A stretch of 64,000 nucleotides of DNA from Cephalopachus bancanus (taxonomy: Eukaryota > Chordata > Mammalia > Primates > Tarsiidae): the NCBI GenBank assembly GCA_027257055.1, contig JAPVLO010000182.1, forward strand, positions 2,170,001 through 2,234,000, in the 5' to 3' direction. The notes below the pieces were generated by a model that searched no databases, was not told where the DNA came from, and worked only from the letters and a program-made list of their open reading frames with translations. Position numbers and translations under genes: made by a program. Below, in pieces: positions 26,001 to 38,970 of this stretch (position 1 is its first letter; each line of letters opens with the position of its first letter).

Positions 26001-27358
26001 TATGTCCTAAATTTGGGCTTTTATTATGGTGATCTGGATTCTTCTGCTGAAGTTAGGGTTTTGGTGGTCTTGCTTTTACAGCTTCCTTGGGTGACTTGTT
26101 AGGCTGTTAATTTGTGATCCTTCCATTTTCTTCATGTGCATTTGTAGAGATATGAATCCCCCTCTTACTAGAGCTTTCATGGCATCCCAGAGATTTTGGT
26201 AAGATGTCTCTTCATTTTCATTTGTTTCCAGGTATCTTTTAATCTCTGTTTTGATTTCATCATTGACCCAGGAGTTGTTTAGCATCATGCTATTTAGTGT
26301 CCATGTCTTTGTGGGTTTGGGAGGAACCTTGTTGGTGTTGATGGTTATTTTTATTTCACTGTGGTCCGAGAAGGTGCATGGCAAAATTTCAATCTTTTGA
26401 AATTTGTTTATGCTTGATTTATGGCCAAGTATGTGGTCAATCTTAGAGTATGTTCCATGCAGTGATGAGTAGAATGTATATTCTGTGGTCGTTGGGTGGA
26501 GTGTTCTGTTGGTATCAATTAAGTCCATTTGGTCAAGAGTCACATTGAGGTTCTGGATCCCGTTGCTGATTTTTTGTTCTGATGATATGTCAGGGGTTGT
26601 GAGTGGGGCATTAAAGTCCTCAGCTATGATAGTGTTAGAGTCAATATCTTTTTTGAGTTTACCTAGAAGCTGCTTTATGAAAGTTGGGGTGCATATATGT
26701 TTAGGATGGATATTTCTTGTTGATGGATTGAACCTTTTATCATTATGTAGTAGCCTTCTGTATCTTTTTTAATTTTTGATAACTTAAAGGGTATTTTGTC
26801 TGAGATTAAGATCGCAACTCCTCCTTCCTTTTGTGTTCCATTTGCTTGAAAATTTGTTTCCCATCCTCTTACTTTGAGTCTGTGAGTGTCCTTTCTAGTG
26901 AGATGAGTCTCTTGAAGGCAGTATATTGTTGCCTGGTGATATTTTATCCATTTTGCCATTCTATGTGTTTTCAGTGGTGAATTTAGTCCATTCACATTCA
27001 GGCTAATTATTGAAATGTGAGAGTTGATCCCTATCATAAGGTTCTTACAGAGTTGTTATTGTTCCTGTTTGTTTTTTGTCTTTCTTTTGGTTTGGGGGTT
27101 GATTCATGTGTGTTTTTAATCTTTTTCCTGTACTCTTGTGAAGAATGTTGTTGTTCCTTTTTCATTTTCTTCTGTGTTTAATACTTTCTTAAGTGTTGCT
27201 TGTAGAGGTAGTCTGGTATCAGCGTAAGTTCTTAGGGATTGGATATCTGGGAAAGATTTTAATTCCCCCTCACTGATGAAGCTTAGCCTGACTGGGTAGG
27301 TTTTTCTTGGTTGAAATTGTTTATCTTTTAGAACTTTGAAATAGGATTCCAAGCTCTC
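23035..27358 (-). mobile_element. L1, 4.3 kb, 5' truncated and inactive
   Basis: Reading on the minus strand, this starts in the ORF1 C-terminus (27352-27116, LSFISEGELKSFPDIQ). ORF2 begins at 27037 with ISIISLNVNGLNSPLKTHRM and endonuclease motifs (QETHLTRKD, then KIDHILGHKSS near 26450). Reverse transcriptase follows at 25434-24727 ([25 protein letters not shown] with both Asp kept), then the C-terminal region (24540-23699). The 3'UTR ends TGTACCCCACAATTTTAAAA at about 23058. Frameshifts, stops and A-tract expansions (24779-24796, 25626-25650) break ORF2, so it cannot be active. It is antisense to SPAG17, in the 10.7-kb intron. Confidence 0.96.
25626..25650. repeat. Poly(T) tract in antisense ORF2
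   Basis: About 25 T in a row, i.e. poly(A) on the L1 sense strand, at the LPTKK / PDGF junction of ORF2, where only a few A are expected. It disrupts the frame. Confidence 0.9.
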
Positions 27359-27359
27359 C

Positions 27360-27424
27360 TAGTCTGTTTTGTTTGTTTTTCTTTGTTTTGTTTTGTTTTC
27401 TTTGTTTGTTTGTTGTTTTTTCCT
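27360..27424. repeat. (GTTTT)n low-complexity tract
   Basis: TTTGTTTTGTTTTG-type repeats form the antisense tail of the adjacent Alu. Confidence 0.85.
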
Positions 27425-27710
27425 TTTTGACAGGGCCTCACTCTGTCATCCAGGCAGAAGTACTGTGGCATGATTCTAGCTCACCACAGCCTTGACTTCC
27501 TGGGCTCAAATGATCCTTTCACCTCAGCCTCTTGAGTAGCTAGGACTACAGGCATGCACCACTATGCCTGGCTAATTTTTGTATTTTTTGTAGATACAAG
27601 GTTTCATTATGTTGCTCAGGCTAGTCTTGAACCTGGGTTCAAGTAATTCTCCCACCTAAGCCTCCCATAGTGCTGGGATTATAAGCATGAGTCACCACTC
27701 CCAGTCATAT
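27425..27710 (-). mobile_element. Old Alu
   Basis: Antisense Alu: GGCCTCACTCTGTCATCCAG, CTCACCACAGCCTTGACTTC, TTGAGTAGCTAGGACTACAG, TATGTTGCTCAGGCTAGTCT, ATAGTGCTGGGATTATAAGC. It sits at the 5' end of the 4.3-kb L1. Confidence 0.92.
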
Positions 27711-28079
27711 TCTCTATTTGGTAGTTAACAATGACTAGTCTCTATTTGGTAGTTAATGATGTCTATATGAAACATTTTGTTTCTTCAGGTTCTTGCTCAA
27801 AGTGGCTATTTCCCCATGTTTGATGATTTTCATTTGTGACCTCATAGCAACTCATAACTTTTTTCAAATACAATTTTAAGGTAGTGTGCATTTTGGCCAC
27901 ATATCTATGTAGAAACAGGCTTGTGGTTAGGAGTGCTCAAGGGGTATTTTCCCTCCAACATTGTATCCATTTTATCCTTCCATTTTTAAAACATTTTGTG
28001 TCAGGAATGTTTATCTTATCTACCATATTGCTGACATATCATCTTTAAGGCCTAAATTAGGGATTGGATTTATACAGAG

Positions 28080-28290
28080 AAGGGAAAAAGACAGGGAGAC
28101 CAGCTAGGAGGGTGCTGCAGTGGTCCAGGCTAAAGATAATAAAGATCTGAACCAAGGAGAGACTATGAGAGAAGAAGCTGAAGTGAAAAGAGATCTCTGA
28201 AAAGAATTGGCAGGGTTTAATAGACAGAGGTTGGGCGAGAAAAAGAGAGAACCAAGGATGGCTCCAAGGTTTCTAGTTCAGTATTTTGAT
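28080..28290 (+). repeat. Ancient interspersed repeat, family uncertain
   Basis: GGGTGCTGCAGTGGTCCAGG, GAACCAAGGATGGCTCCAAG and intervening AGAGA-rich text resemble a widely dispersed ancient mammalian repeat that I cannot name with certainty. Confidence 0.3.
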
Positions 28291-28392
28291 TGTCATAGAT
28301 TCCACTAACAAAAATAAGGTTAAACGTTCTCCAAAATGAACCCGAATGGAGCCCATATTTAATTTGTTTCAGAATCCTGTTAAATTTTTTAA

Positions 28393-28659
<267 letters not shown>

Positions 28660-28907
28660 TAAAAAGCCTCTTTGAGCTGCTCCTAATTATTGTGGGAAAA
28701 CACAGCTTCTATGAAACATAAGATTCCCTTGTCTTCATATCACCACCAGAGAAGGCCCAGGTGTTTCTTCTATTATCAAGGAGCTCAAACCTGTATTCTA
28801 CCCTCTGATATCTAGAACCTTCTTTGTAGTCAACTACCAAGATAGGAACACCCTCAGGCCAGCTTTCTTTCAGGGGCGTGAGGCGGGGTTATTAAGAGTG
28901 GTGAAGT

Positions 28908-29203
28908 AGCCGGGCTCGGTGGCTCAGCCTGTAATCCCGCGCCTTTGGGAGGCTGAGGTGAGTGGATTGCCTGAGCCCGTGGGTTCGAGACCCGCCTGGG
29001 CAGCAAGACCTCATCTCTACAATAAATCAAAAGATCAGCCGGGCGTGGTAGCGCACGCCTGTAATTCCGGCTACTTGGAAGGCTGAGGCGGCAGGATCGC
29101 CGGAGCCCAGCAGGTCGAGGCTGCGGTGGCCGGGAGCGGCCACTGCACTCCAGTCTGGGCGACAGAGTGAGACTCCAACTCAAAAAAAAAAAAAAAAAAA
29201 AAA
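28908..29203 (+). mobile_element. Young Alu with target duplication
   Basis: GCCGGGCTCGGTGGCTCAGC to CGACAGAGTGAGACTCCAAC, then about 26 A. AAGAGTGGTGAAGTA before it and AAGAGTCGTAAAGTT after it form a slightly diverged target duplication. Nearly identical to the copies at 4.0, 40.6 and 62.7 kb. Confidence 0.95.
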
Positions 29204-29489
29204 AAGAGTCGTAAAGTTTGAAATTTGACACAAAGGCATTCATGTGGGATTTTGTACATAAGCAGCATGATAGTTCAACGTTAGTACAAAGGTTGGCTGT
29301 ATCTGTTTCAGATGATGGGACTTGCTGACTACATTTGGTTGTTTCTCTGTAAACGCCTATGTCTCTGGCTTGTTTGCTTTTGTCAAACCTTCCCTTTGCC
29401 AGTTCACCTTCAGGTGATTATTATTAACAAAACCGATGGGGGAAAAGTATGAAAAACATGTTAACAGCCCTGTCCTTTGGAGCTACTCC

Positions 29490-29565
29490 TTTAAACCAGT
29501 TGTCCTCAAGTCTTAGCGTGTGTCAGAATCACCTGGAACTCCATTAGCAGCACTTCATAACAAAA
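29490..29565 (+). mobile_element. MER5-type hAT-Charlie fragment
   Basis: CCAGTTGTCCTCAAGTCTTA followed by GTCAGAATCACCTGGAACTC matches the conserved end of MER5A-like non-autonomous DNA transposons. Confidence 0.6.
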
Positions 29566-29943
29566 GCTTTTACATATGACCCTCTGAATAGTAAAATGTC
29601 AATACTCCTCAGTGTATCAATTCACTATGGACAGAAAAATAAAAGCCAATGGATGAGAACTTGATTTATTCTTGAACTGCCTTGACAACAGTGCAGTGAT
29701 TTGCTATGGATTCGATTATGAGGAAGCCTCAATGAACAGTCTAAAATCATAGACTTCCTTTCATTTTGCCTGTCATTGTGACACCATAGAAAGTTCTAAA
29801 AATAAAATGGACACTGGCCTCGGAGTGCAGAGTGACAGACACGCCATGTAGCAGAAACTAAGCTTATGCCAACTTTAGTTGGCTGACACTGATAAGTTGA
29901 TTTTTGTCAATTGCAGCTCAAAGCATGATGTTTTCTCTTCTAG

Positions 29944-30063
<120 letters not shown>

Positions 30064-31002
30064 TGAAAGCAGCTGGTTAATGGCTGGAAAGATACCAATG
30101 CATTTCAGATAATCATGGGGTCTTGTACTTCTGAGTGTGATAGGTAAGAATGTTGATGTATGCACTATAATTCACTTATGTGCCACATCCAACATTTTCA
30201 GACTTAATATTTTTCTATTATAATTGACTCTGCAAAGCATAGGCCAGCTGAGAGTTTATATAATACACACTAATAGTTATGACCACCATAGTTGTTAAAA
30301 TATAAAAATACTTTCATATAATCAGTAAATAGTTTAATTGTAATTACAATAAGCAAATAGTTAATGATATTAATTGCAGCACATATTGCTACCTCAGAAA
30401 CAAAGCACATACTGTGAGTTTACAGCATTTTTCTGGTTTGGGTTCTGGAGTACAAAGTTTAGAACCTGCTGTCTATATCCAGTTATTTTAGCTCTTATCA
30501 AAATTTGCATATATATATAGAATGCATGTAAGCTTCAGATGGCTCATAGTAAATATAGTATTTTCATCCTAATCCTACGCGTTTTGAGAGATGATAGCTC
30601 TATAAAAGTTGAAAAGAAAAAGCTGGATTTTTTTTTTAAAAAGAGATAGAAGAAGAAAAATAAGTCAGAACACTAAAAAATAGAATAGGTTATTGGAAAA
30701 GTTCTTATACTGTCATGATAATGTAACAATAATAGCTACTATATCTAACATATCATTTTTATCAGTTACAAAATCCTCTTGCATTAATTACCTTAATTGA
30801 TAAATAAGCATACAGTTGATTATAAGCATGCATTGCCTCGGCCACTTTATTTTCTCTTCTGTAATTTGATGTGCGGTATATGAGAAAGCCTACAACTGTC
30901 TCCTTGATCTTCCTGCCATTTTCCTGGAATTCTACCATCACTTAATTCTTCAGACATTCTTTTTTAGAAACGTTGACACCCCCAGGTATTTCCTCTCCCT
31001 GA

Positions 31003-31278
<276 letters not shown>

Positions 31279-31654
31279 TAATACTTCAGCAATGTGCCAA
31301 CGCATGTGCCAAACAGAAACTTACATGGATGACTTGCACTTAGCGTATGGACTTTTTCCAGATGGTGACTGAGGTATTCTGCCATTCTAAGAATAATTGG
31401 TACTTTATTGGTATACATACTTATATCATAATTTACTCAATCATTTCCACAATTTTGCATATTTAGGTGATTTCCATTAAAAAATAAACATTTATAATTA
31501 TATTTATATTTGTTTTATATAAATATATGTTTATGTATGTATATATGGAATAATTTAATCAGCTTTTTTAACAGTTAGATAATACCTCATTTTTGACCCC
31601 AATATTAAACCTGCCATTTCCAGATTATATTTTTCATTTTAGCTATAATTATCT

Positions 31655-31865
31655 CCAGAGTCTGCAAACTTGGGCCTTAATTTGACCCACAATCTGTCTT
31701 TGTATGACTCATGAACTAAAAATAGTGTTTACATTAATGAAGGGTTGTTTTAAAAAAATAAGCAAAGAAGTGACTGCGATAAGCCTGTATCTGTGGCTTG
31801 CAGAACTTAAAATACTTATCATCTGGGCTTTTTCAGAAAAATTTTCTGACCCCTGATCTAGATGA
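31655..31865 (-). mobile_element. hAT-Charlie-type MER fragment
   Basis: GAGTCTGCAAACTTGGGCCT at one end, CTTATCATCTGGGCTTTTTC and AAAATTTTCTGACCCCTGAT at the other, with TATGACTCATGAACTAAAAA inside. This is the pattern of a common non-autonomous element whose ends read GCAAACT and CCGACCCCTG. Strand is tentative. Confidence 0.55.
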
Positions 31866-32734
31866 GTCGGCAGCAAACTGACAGACAGAGAGAAAGATGG
31901 AGATACAGAGAGTAATGATCACTGCCTGCCACTGTTTCCTGTCTTCGTTCCCATTTCACAAAGGTTTCAGTTCCGGTTTATTTGCTGTTTGTTTTGTCTT
32001 ATTACGTTTTCCCTTCTGGTAGGGCACATTGCAGTATGCCCTCCCAAAGTTCGCGTATCTCTGGATATCCGAAAAGTACCGTGGTTGGATACAGTGTAGT
32101 CATTGGCTTGTCACCCTTTTCTTTCTATGAGTCATAGTTGCCATTGAATCGTGTTGCAGCTTCTGGATTGGAATTTGATGCACCCTTGTAATCTGAGAAC
32201 CAGGCATCAGCTGTAGCTCCGGGAATTTTTCTTTAGCTGTTAATTTCTGTTCTCCTTCATTTGTTCCTTTTCCTCCCTCTGTAGAAGCCTATAATTTGCA
32301 TAAATTTATCCTGTAAATCTCTTACGTCCTCTTCATGACTTCCTTCTGTTTCAATATTTGCCCTGGGTTTTGAGATGATTTTTTCACTTCATTTTCTAAG
32401 AGCCTTATAGAATCTCAAAAGTGCTCATCCTCTTCTTCAGTTCATCTGCCGAATACTAAATGGTTTTGGCTGGGGAAGCATGTTTTCAAATTCGAGAGAG
32501 TGCTTTTTAAAATATCCTTAAGTGCTCTTCTATCATTTATATTTTGCTGAGCATGTGCTCTGTTTTTTGTGTTGTGTTTTGTTTTCTGACTGATGATACT
32601 GTGCACTCAGCTCTCTTAGCTGGCTTGGTTCCAAGTACTTTCCCACAAGTTTCTACCAGTACAACCTCTTATTAATAGTGTATGAAGGTGCCTGTTTCCC
32701 TGCACCCTGATCAACACTAATCATTCACTTTTTT

Positions 32735-33960
32735 TTTAGTAGACTTGAATTTTTAAAATTGTTTTGGGTTCATGGAAAAATTGAGTGGAAGTTATAAATC
32801 TCTCTTATATTCCCTCCCCCTGCGCATGCGTAGTCTTTCCCGTTATCAATATTTTGCCATCAAAGTGGTACATTGTTGCAATTGATGCATCCACATTGAC
32901 AAATTATCACTCAAAGTCCAAGGTTTACATTAGGGTTCACTCAGTGTTGTGCATTCTATGGGTTTGAACAAATGTATGATGACGTGTAGCCACCATCATA
33001 TTATCGTAGAGAGTAGTTTTGCTCCCCTAAAACTCCTCTGTACTCCACCTCTTCGTCCCTCCTTCCCCGAAACCCTGGCAACTACTGATCTTTTCACTGT
33101 GTGCATCCTTTTGCCTTTTTCTGAATGTCATATAGTTGAAGTCACACAGTATGTAGTATGTAGTCTTCTTATATTGGCTTCTTTTACTTAGTAATGAGAT
33201 TTTAAGGTTCCTGCACGTCTTTTCATGGCTTGATCATTTATTTCTTTTTAGCAATAAATATCATTACATTGTCTAGACGTATCACAGTTTTGTTTTGTTT
33301 TCTCCACTCACCTACTTGCTGAATCATCTTGGTTGCTTCCAAATTTTGGCAATCATGAATAAAGGTGCTACAATTATCTGTGTACAGATTTTTGTGTGGA
33401 CATAGCACTCAACTCCTTTGGGAAAATACTTAGGAGTGGGATAGTGGGAGCATATGGTAAGAGTATGTTCGTTTTGCAAAAATCCATCATGCAGTCTTCC
33501 AAATTGTCTACACCACCTTGCATTCCCACCAGTATGAATGGGATTCCTGCTGCTCTACTTCCTCTCCAGCACCTGGTGTTTGGAATTTTTTCTATTCTAA
33601 TAGGTGTCTAGTAGGATCTTGTTCTAATTTGCAGTTCTCGGATAACATATGATGCTAAGCATCTTTTTAGATGCTATCTGCCATTTGTATATCTTCTTTG
33701 GTGAAGTATCTGTTGAGGTTTTTGCCTATTTTTAATCAGGTTGGTTTTTTTAGTATTAAGTTTTTAGAGTCTTTGAATATTTTGAATAATACATTTCTGA
33801 ATAATACATACATTTGTCAGATATGTCTTTTGCAGACATTTTCTCCAAGTCTGTGCCTTATTTTTTTATTCTCTTGAAGGATTACCCTTTGTTTCATTGA
33901 TCATTGAATTTCCCAGTCTAGAAATTATATGTTTATGTGTTAAAATATTTTAAATGTCCT
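32735..33960 (-). mobile_element. Old L1 3' part
   Basis: Antisense L1 blocks: TTTGGGTTCATGGAAAAATT, TACATTAGGGTTCACTCAGT, AATGTCATATAGTTGAAGTC, TTTTCATGGCTTGATCATTT, TTGGTTGCTTCCAAATTTTG, GCATTCCCACCAGTATGAAT and TCTTTTGCAGACATTTTCTC. Heavily decayed. Confidence 0.8.
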
Positions 33961-34435
33961 ATCCTTATTGTCTACTAATAGAAAAAATTATAAACTGAAA
34001 ATAATACAACAGAAGATTCACAAAATCTTCACATATACATTAAGAATGTGTACGTTAACAAATTCTGTTTTAAAATTTTGTTTGAAACAATTTTAAAGTG
34101 TGTTTTTAAACGTAAGGAATTTTAAATGTGAGGATTCAAGAATATGTTTTAAAATATGGGGAAATTGAGACATAATTGATGGTTTTAGTTTTTAAAGCTG
34201 AGTGGATAATTTATCAGATAAATAATCAGCATATGGCTATGCCATCAACTAATTTATTTCCTCTCTTCATTCCAACCCGAAGTCCTTGAAACCAGAGTCT
34301 CGTGTTCTTATTTTTGTGACTCCACCCTACCTCTAACAGCCCTGGGAACTTGGTTGGTGCTGAACAAATCATTTTTAATTTGATTGCAGTAGACTAGCTA
34401 AAACCTTCATTCCCAGTCTCCCCAGCGAGTTTAGA

Positions 34436-34706
34436 GTTGGAGTCTCACTTGGTCGCCCAGACTGGAGTGCAGCAGCCGCTCCTGGCCACCGCAGCCTCGC
34501 CTGCTGGGCTCCGGCAATCCTTCCGCCTCAGCCTTCCGAGTAGCCGGAATTACAGGCACGTGCTACCATGCGCAGCTAGTTTTTTGATTTATTGTAGAGA
34601 TGAGGTCTCGCTGCCCAGGGGGGTCTCGAACCCGTGGGTTCAGGCAATCCACTCACCTCAGCCTCCCAAAGGCGCAGGGTTACAGGCTGAGCCACTGAAT
34701 CCGGCC
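34436..34706 (-). mobile_element. Young Alu without A-tail, 48 bp from a splice acceptor
   Basis: Antisense copy of the private subfamily: GAGTCTCACTTGGTCGCCCA, GCCGCTCCTGGCCACCGCAG, TTTTTTGATTTATTGTAGAG, CACTCACCTCAGCCTCCCAA, ending GAATCCGGCC. No poly(T) precedes it, so the tail has been lost or never formed. Only about 48 bp separate it from the SPAG17 exon at 34755. Confidence 0.93.
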
Positions 34707-34741
34707 TATATATTTTTTTAATTAAGTGGAAATGTCTTTAA

Positions 34742-34885
<144 letters not shown>

Positions 34886-35009
34886 TAAAGGGTTTGTGTC
34901 CCATGGCCAGAGATCCCAGCCGCTGCTCACCCTCAGTCCTCTCACTTGTCAATAAATGTGTTCTGAAATAATACCCCTCATAGTTTTTCCTGCAGGGTGA
35001 GAATTTAAG

Positions 35010-35135
35010 GTGAGCGTGTGTGTATATATGCATGTATGTGTATATATATGATTATATATATATACTTGTATATGTATATACATACAAAGATTATATATAT
35101 TATATATATATATATACACCCACACATGTTTACAT
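35010..35135. repeat. TA/TG-rich alternating tract
   Basis: Alternating pyrimidine-purine sequence dominated by TATATA and TGTATG, including a TATATAT run near 35090-35120. It is prone to unwinding and slippage. Confidence 0.9.
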
Positions 35136-35999
35136 CTACAAGTATATATACATAGCCTTTTGTACATAGCAAATAACGGTGCCTTAACATTTTAAACATC
35201 GTTTATCATTTACATGATCTTTTATATAATCACATATGCATGTAAGATCATATGCATGTGACATAACGCATGATAATTACATTTGGACACACACATATAT
35301 TCCAGTTATCTTTGCCAACCAGCCCTTAAAAGTAATCCTGTTAGTTGGTGCCAAAGGAAGCACGATTTGCCATGGAATTTTCTTGGGTTTCTACAAAATA
35401 ATATTTTTATGAATCCTGTGATTTCGGATCTGCTCAGCGCGCTTCGGGACATTAGTCTTCAAGGAGTCATTCAGTGGACACACTGAAGGATTTCTCTGCC
35501 CCACTTTCCCTCAACAAATTCTCCAACTGCAAGCTATTTCCTTACAAACCACAAAATAGTGTCACTTTACCAAGAGCCAATTAGGAAATCTGTGGGTTCC
35601 CATGCATTTTAGAGTGATCTAGCCACAACATATTAAAAAAAGGCGTTACAAAATCAAACAGTAGACTCTGTACTATATAGCCTTGAAATTATGTGTTAGT
35701 ACATCATGGTGACCCAATTGTCTGCCTTACTAGAGTTCCTTTTCGGTAGAGAGAAGGCTTCTTGGACCACAGCTTAGTATCCTTTTGGACAAAAAGTGGA
35801 TAACACAACTATGAAATAGGCAAAAAAAGAAAAGAAAAGAAACCCAATCAAACCTTTGAATACTACTTTGTACCTTCTTGCTAAGAGGAACATACCATTC
35901 TTGCTTCTGAGTATATGTAGAATGCAAGAACCTTAATCAGGCCTCAAGTTATTGGTCACATGATCCTTTAAGCAAACCCTGCATGTCAACCAGCCTCTG

Positions 36000-36230
36000 T
36001 TCACTTAGAGAACGATGCCTTCCCACCCTACTCCTTCCTTGCCTCTCAGTTCCTTGAATGAACTGAGCCTTCTCATATGGCCGCCTGCTTGCTCATGCTG
36101 CGCCCTTGTTCAGAGCACTTTATCCTGCCATGTGAGCCACCTGCTTTGACAATTAAACTTCCTCCTGCCCTTCAGGCCTTAGCTCAGAAGTTACTTGCTC
36201 TGAGAAATGCTTCCCAGAGCAAGTGGCGGT
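36000..36230 (-). repeat. L2 LINE fragment
   Basis: CTTCCTCCTGCCCTTCAGGC, TTAGCTCAGAAGTTACTTGC and TGAGAAATGCTTCCCAGAGC match the well-known L2 order (CTTCAGGTCTCAGCTC... CTTCCCTGACC). Strand is tentative. Confidence 0.55.
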
Positions 36231-36656
36231 AGCAGATGAACTGGATCTTTGGAGGTGAGTGAGAATTGCATAGGCAAAAAAGAAAACAGGAAAGGAATTC
36301 CAGATCCCAGGAACAGCGTGTATGAAAGCTCAGTCACGTAAGAGCATGGAAAGCCTGTTCCATATTTTGGAAAGGTGAGCTGCTCAATGTAGCCACAGTA
36401 GATTGTACCGAGGCATTTGCAGTAGATGCTTTTCTTCGGAGTCCCTGTGGCACCCTGTGGTTCCCCCGTCACAGACTTCACACACAGCATCGTGCCTGAG
36501 GGTGTTCTAACCTGAACCACCCGCTTAATTATACTTTCCTTGCCTAGCTGGTCTATCGCTTGCTATCCGATTCACAACACATGGTAGTAGGTAAAAAATA
36601 AGTACTGGGGGTGCGGGAAAATGTTAAAGTGTTAAAATGTTTTAAAAACTTTTTAA

Positions 36657-37160
36657 GTTGGTGATAATTGCCATTCTGGCTGGAGTTAGGTAGTATCTCA
36701 GTGCGGTTTTGATTTGCGTCTCCCTGATGATTAGTGAGGTTGAACTGCCCATCAAAAAAGGACTGGATTAAAAAAATGTGGTACATACACATGACGGAAT
36801 ACTACACAGCCATAAAAAAGAACAAAATCATGAATTTCGCAGCAACCTGGATGGAACTAGAGTCTATAATACTGGGTGGCCTCTCACAGAAACAAAGATC
36901 CGAGTATCACATGTTCTCACTCATATAATGGACCTTGAACATCCAATATAATACTATCAGAAAATGACTGACAGTAGTGGGAAACTATGGCGGGGTAGGG
37001 AGATGGGATTAACGGTAGCAAATATCTGTCTGGGGATGGGGAAGCACCTCTTATCAATAGGGTACCTGAATGAAACGTACTTGTATACCTAACCCTTAAC
37101 TGTACCCCACAACATCATAATAAAAAATATTGATTATAAAAAAATAAATAAATAAAACAT
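36657..37160 (+). mobile_element. L1 3' end with 5' inversion (twin priming)
   Basis: Bases about 36660-36743 read as antisense L1 (CCATTCTGGCTGGAGTTAGG, GATGATTAGTGAGGTTGAA). From about 36744 the sequence switches to sense L1 (AAAAAAGGACTGGATTAAAA, CATGACGGAATACTACACAG) and runs to the 3'UTR (AACCCTTAACTGTACCCCAC) and an (AAAT)n tail. The head-to-head junction is the classic outcome of twin priming. Confidence 0.9.
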
Positions 37161-37559
37161 CTAGAGTGTTTCTGTCTAAAAAAAAATTTTTTTAAAGATG
37201 TTATCTATGTATTACTTTTAGTGTACCATAGTCAGAGGTGCCTAAATGCCAATGGTAAGCACTCTGAACACCTCTTATAATTGCAGAAGTCAAATGTGAC
37301 TTATATTCATCATTTATTATTGGTATAGAGTATTGCAATTTTAATACAATTTTCTTCCTTGCTTAAAATGTGTATTTTTTTTCTGGCACCCTCTGTATTT
37401 ACTGAATTTCACTGAGTACCTGGATAGGAAAGGGAGAGAGAAGTCTCCAGATGCCTGAAAAGGAATGCCATTCACTTATTTATATGCCGCATTTCCTATG
37501 AGTCAGGTACCTCGCTGGCACTAAGCCACTAAGATAAATAAAGCCTCGGTTTCTCTACT

Positions 37560-38180
37560 CAAAGAGCTCACTGTCTAATGGGAAAGCAAAGCATACAAAT
37601 AGAGCAATGACTGTCATAGTGCTAGAAATTATATATAAACAGAGTTTGGGGGACTGTTCGAAAATATTTCAGAGAGAAATTGTAGCGGTTGAGGTGGAAC
37701 TTTAGAGGTTAGCAGATGCAGAGACAAGGACAGGGAATTCAAGGCAGTCAGAGCCATTTGTATAAATACACAATTTTGAAAACACGTGGCTGCTTTACAG
37801 AAAGGTAAAAAGTTCAGTGTGACTGGAGTGGAGGTCACAAAGTGGCAGAGGACTTTAAGTAAGGGAGGTGACGTGACTGCCTTTTCGGAGCATAATTTCC
37901 GTGACAGTTTGAAAAGTATGCTGAAGTGGTGGTTGCAGGTGCCATGATATCAGTTAGGAAACTGCAGCAGAAGACCCACTAGTGATCATGGGACCCTGAG
38001 TGAAAGCTAAGAGAAGACATAAGAGAGGCATGATTTGAGAGGAAGTTCCGAGGGGCTGGTGACTGGTTGGATGCGTAGGATAAGTTAAGAAGAGAAAATG
38101 CGGATGGTCTGCATGTCCAACTCGGGCAAAAGAGTGCAGAGTTAGTCAGGGCATAACTGAGATTGAGAATGTAGGAGGGT
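37560..38180. repeat. Possible ancient repeat
   Basis: A purine-rich G/A sequence (GTGACTGGAGTGGAGGTCAC, GAAACTGCAGCAGAAGACCC) with the feel of an old dispersed element. No clear family and no coding signs. Confidence 0.25.
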
Positions 38181-38559
38181 TAATCTGCCTGGGAGAGGAG
38201 ACACTTAAACGAGTTTGAAACGTCTCTGGTACCACGACCAGAAGATGCCTGAAAACAGTTGGAAGCACAGGCGGGGAGCTGAGAAAGAGGGTCATGCTTT
38301 CAGACGCACATTTTGGAGAGGGTAGCCTGTGGAGGACAGTCGAAGGTCCGGCAATGAATGGGATCATCCAGGTCTGCTATACACGTGGGGGGCCTGCAAA
38401 ACCCCAAATCGCCTTTCAGTGGGCGGATCCCTGGGAGGACCGGCTTTCCCCGCCAGTCCCGAGTGTTCTAGGGTCTCTTCAGTACCGGCTAGCCTTGTGA
38501 GAGGCTGGTTCAGCTGTAGCGAATATCTGTTGCTCCTGCTGTCTGGCAATGCTTTGAAC

Positions 38560-38970
38560 GAGTTTGCCCATTTCATGCTGGTGAATTACGAGCACACCTG
38601 CCCATACCACGCTCAGTGTTCAGCAGTTTGGGACCAAAAGATGACGTGATCCCTGGGCCCCGCCCTCTCCACTCACTGGATTTCGCCCTGAGTGAGTTTT
38701 TATGTTGGTCTCCCCGGATGAAAAACGTCCTCAAAGGGAAATGTTCTGGTGGCGTGAGAGGTAAAACAAAAAACAGCAGAAGCACCAAAAGGCGTCAGAA
38801 TCGACAAGTTTAAAAACTGCTTTGAGCAGTGGAAAAAGCATCTCGACAGGTGCATTGCATCAAACTGAGAATGCCTTGAAAGTGACAGAAGTTTAAACAT
38901 GTAAGAATAAATACACAATTTTTATAAAGAAATTCCAGTTTGGGGGGACCCCTCTCATATAATCAAAGTA
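38560..38970 (+). pseudogene. Decayed Tc1/mariner transposase C-terminus
   Basis: With frameshifts allowed, the + strand reads SVFSSLGPKDDVIPG, then LHSLDFALSEF (the position of the PYSPDLAPCDF box with the third catalytic Asp), then SPRMKNVLKGK. A second segment, KGVRIDKFKNCFEQWKKHLD then RCIASN, a stop, and ESDRSLNM, runs to about 38902. These are hallmarks of mariner-type transposases. AATAAATACACAATTTTTAT and CCAGTTTGGGGGGACCCC after it may be the 3' end of the element. Broken, not expressed as protein. Confidence 0.7.

Noticed and set aside
23699..27037. ORF2 frames considered as an active L1
   Set aside because: Several frameshifts, stops and A-tract expansions; ORF1 is cut off at its C-terminus.
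28854..29243. 129-codon minus-strand frame (and similar ones at 4011, 6089, 40612, 62721)
   Set aside because: Antisense translations of Alu elements, which regularly give such frames.
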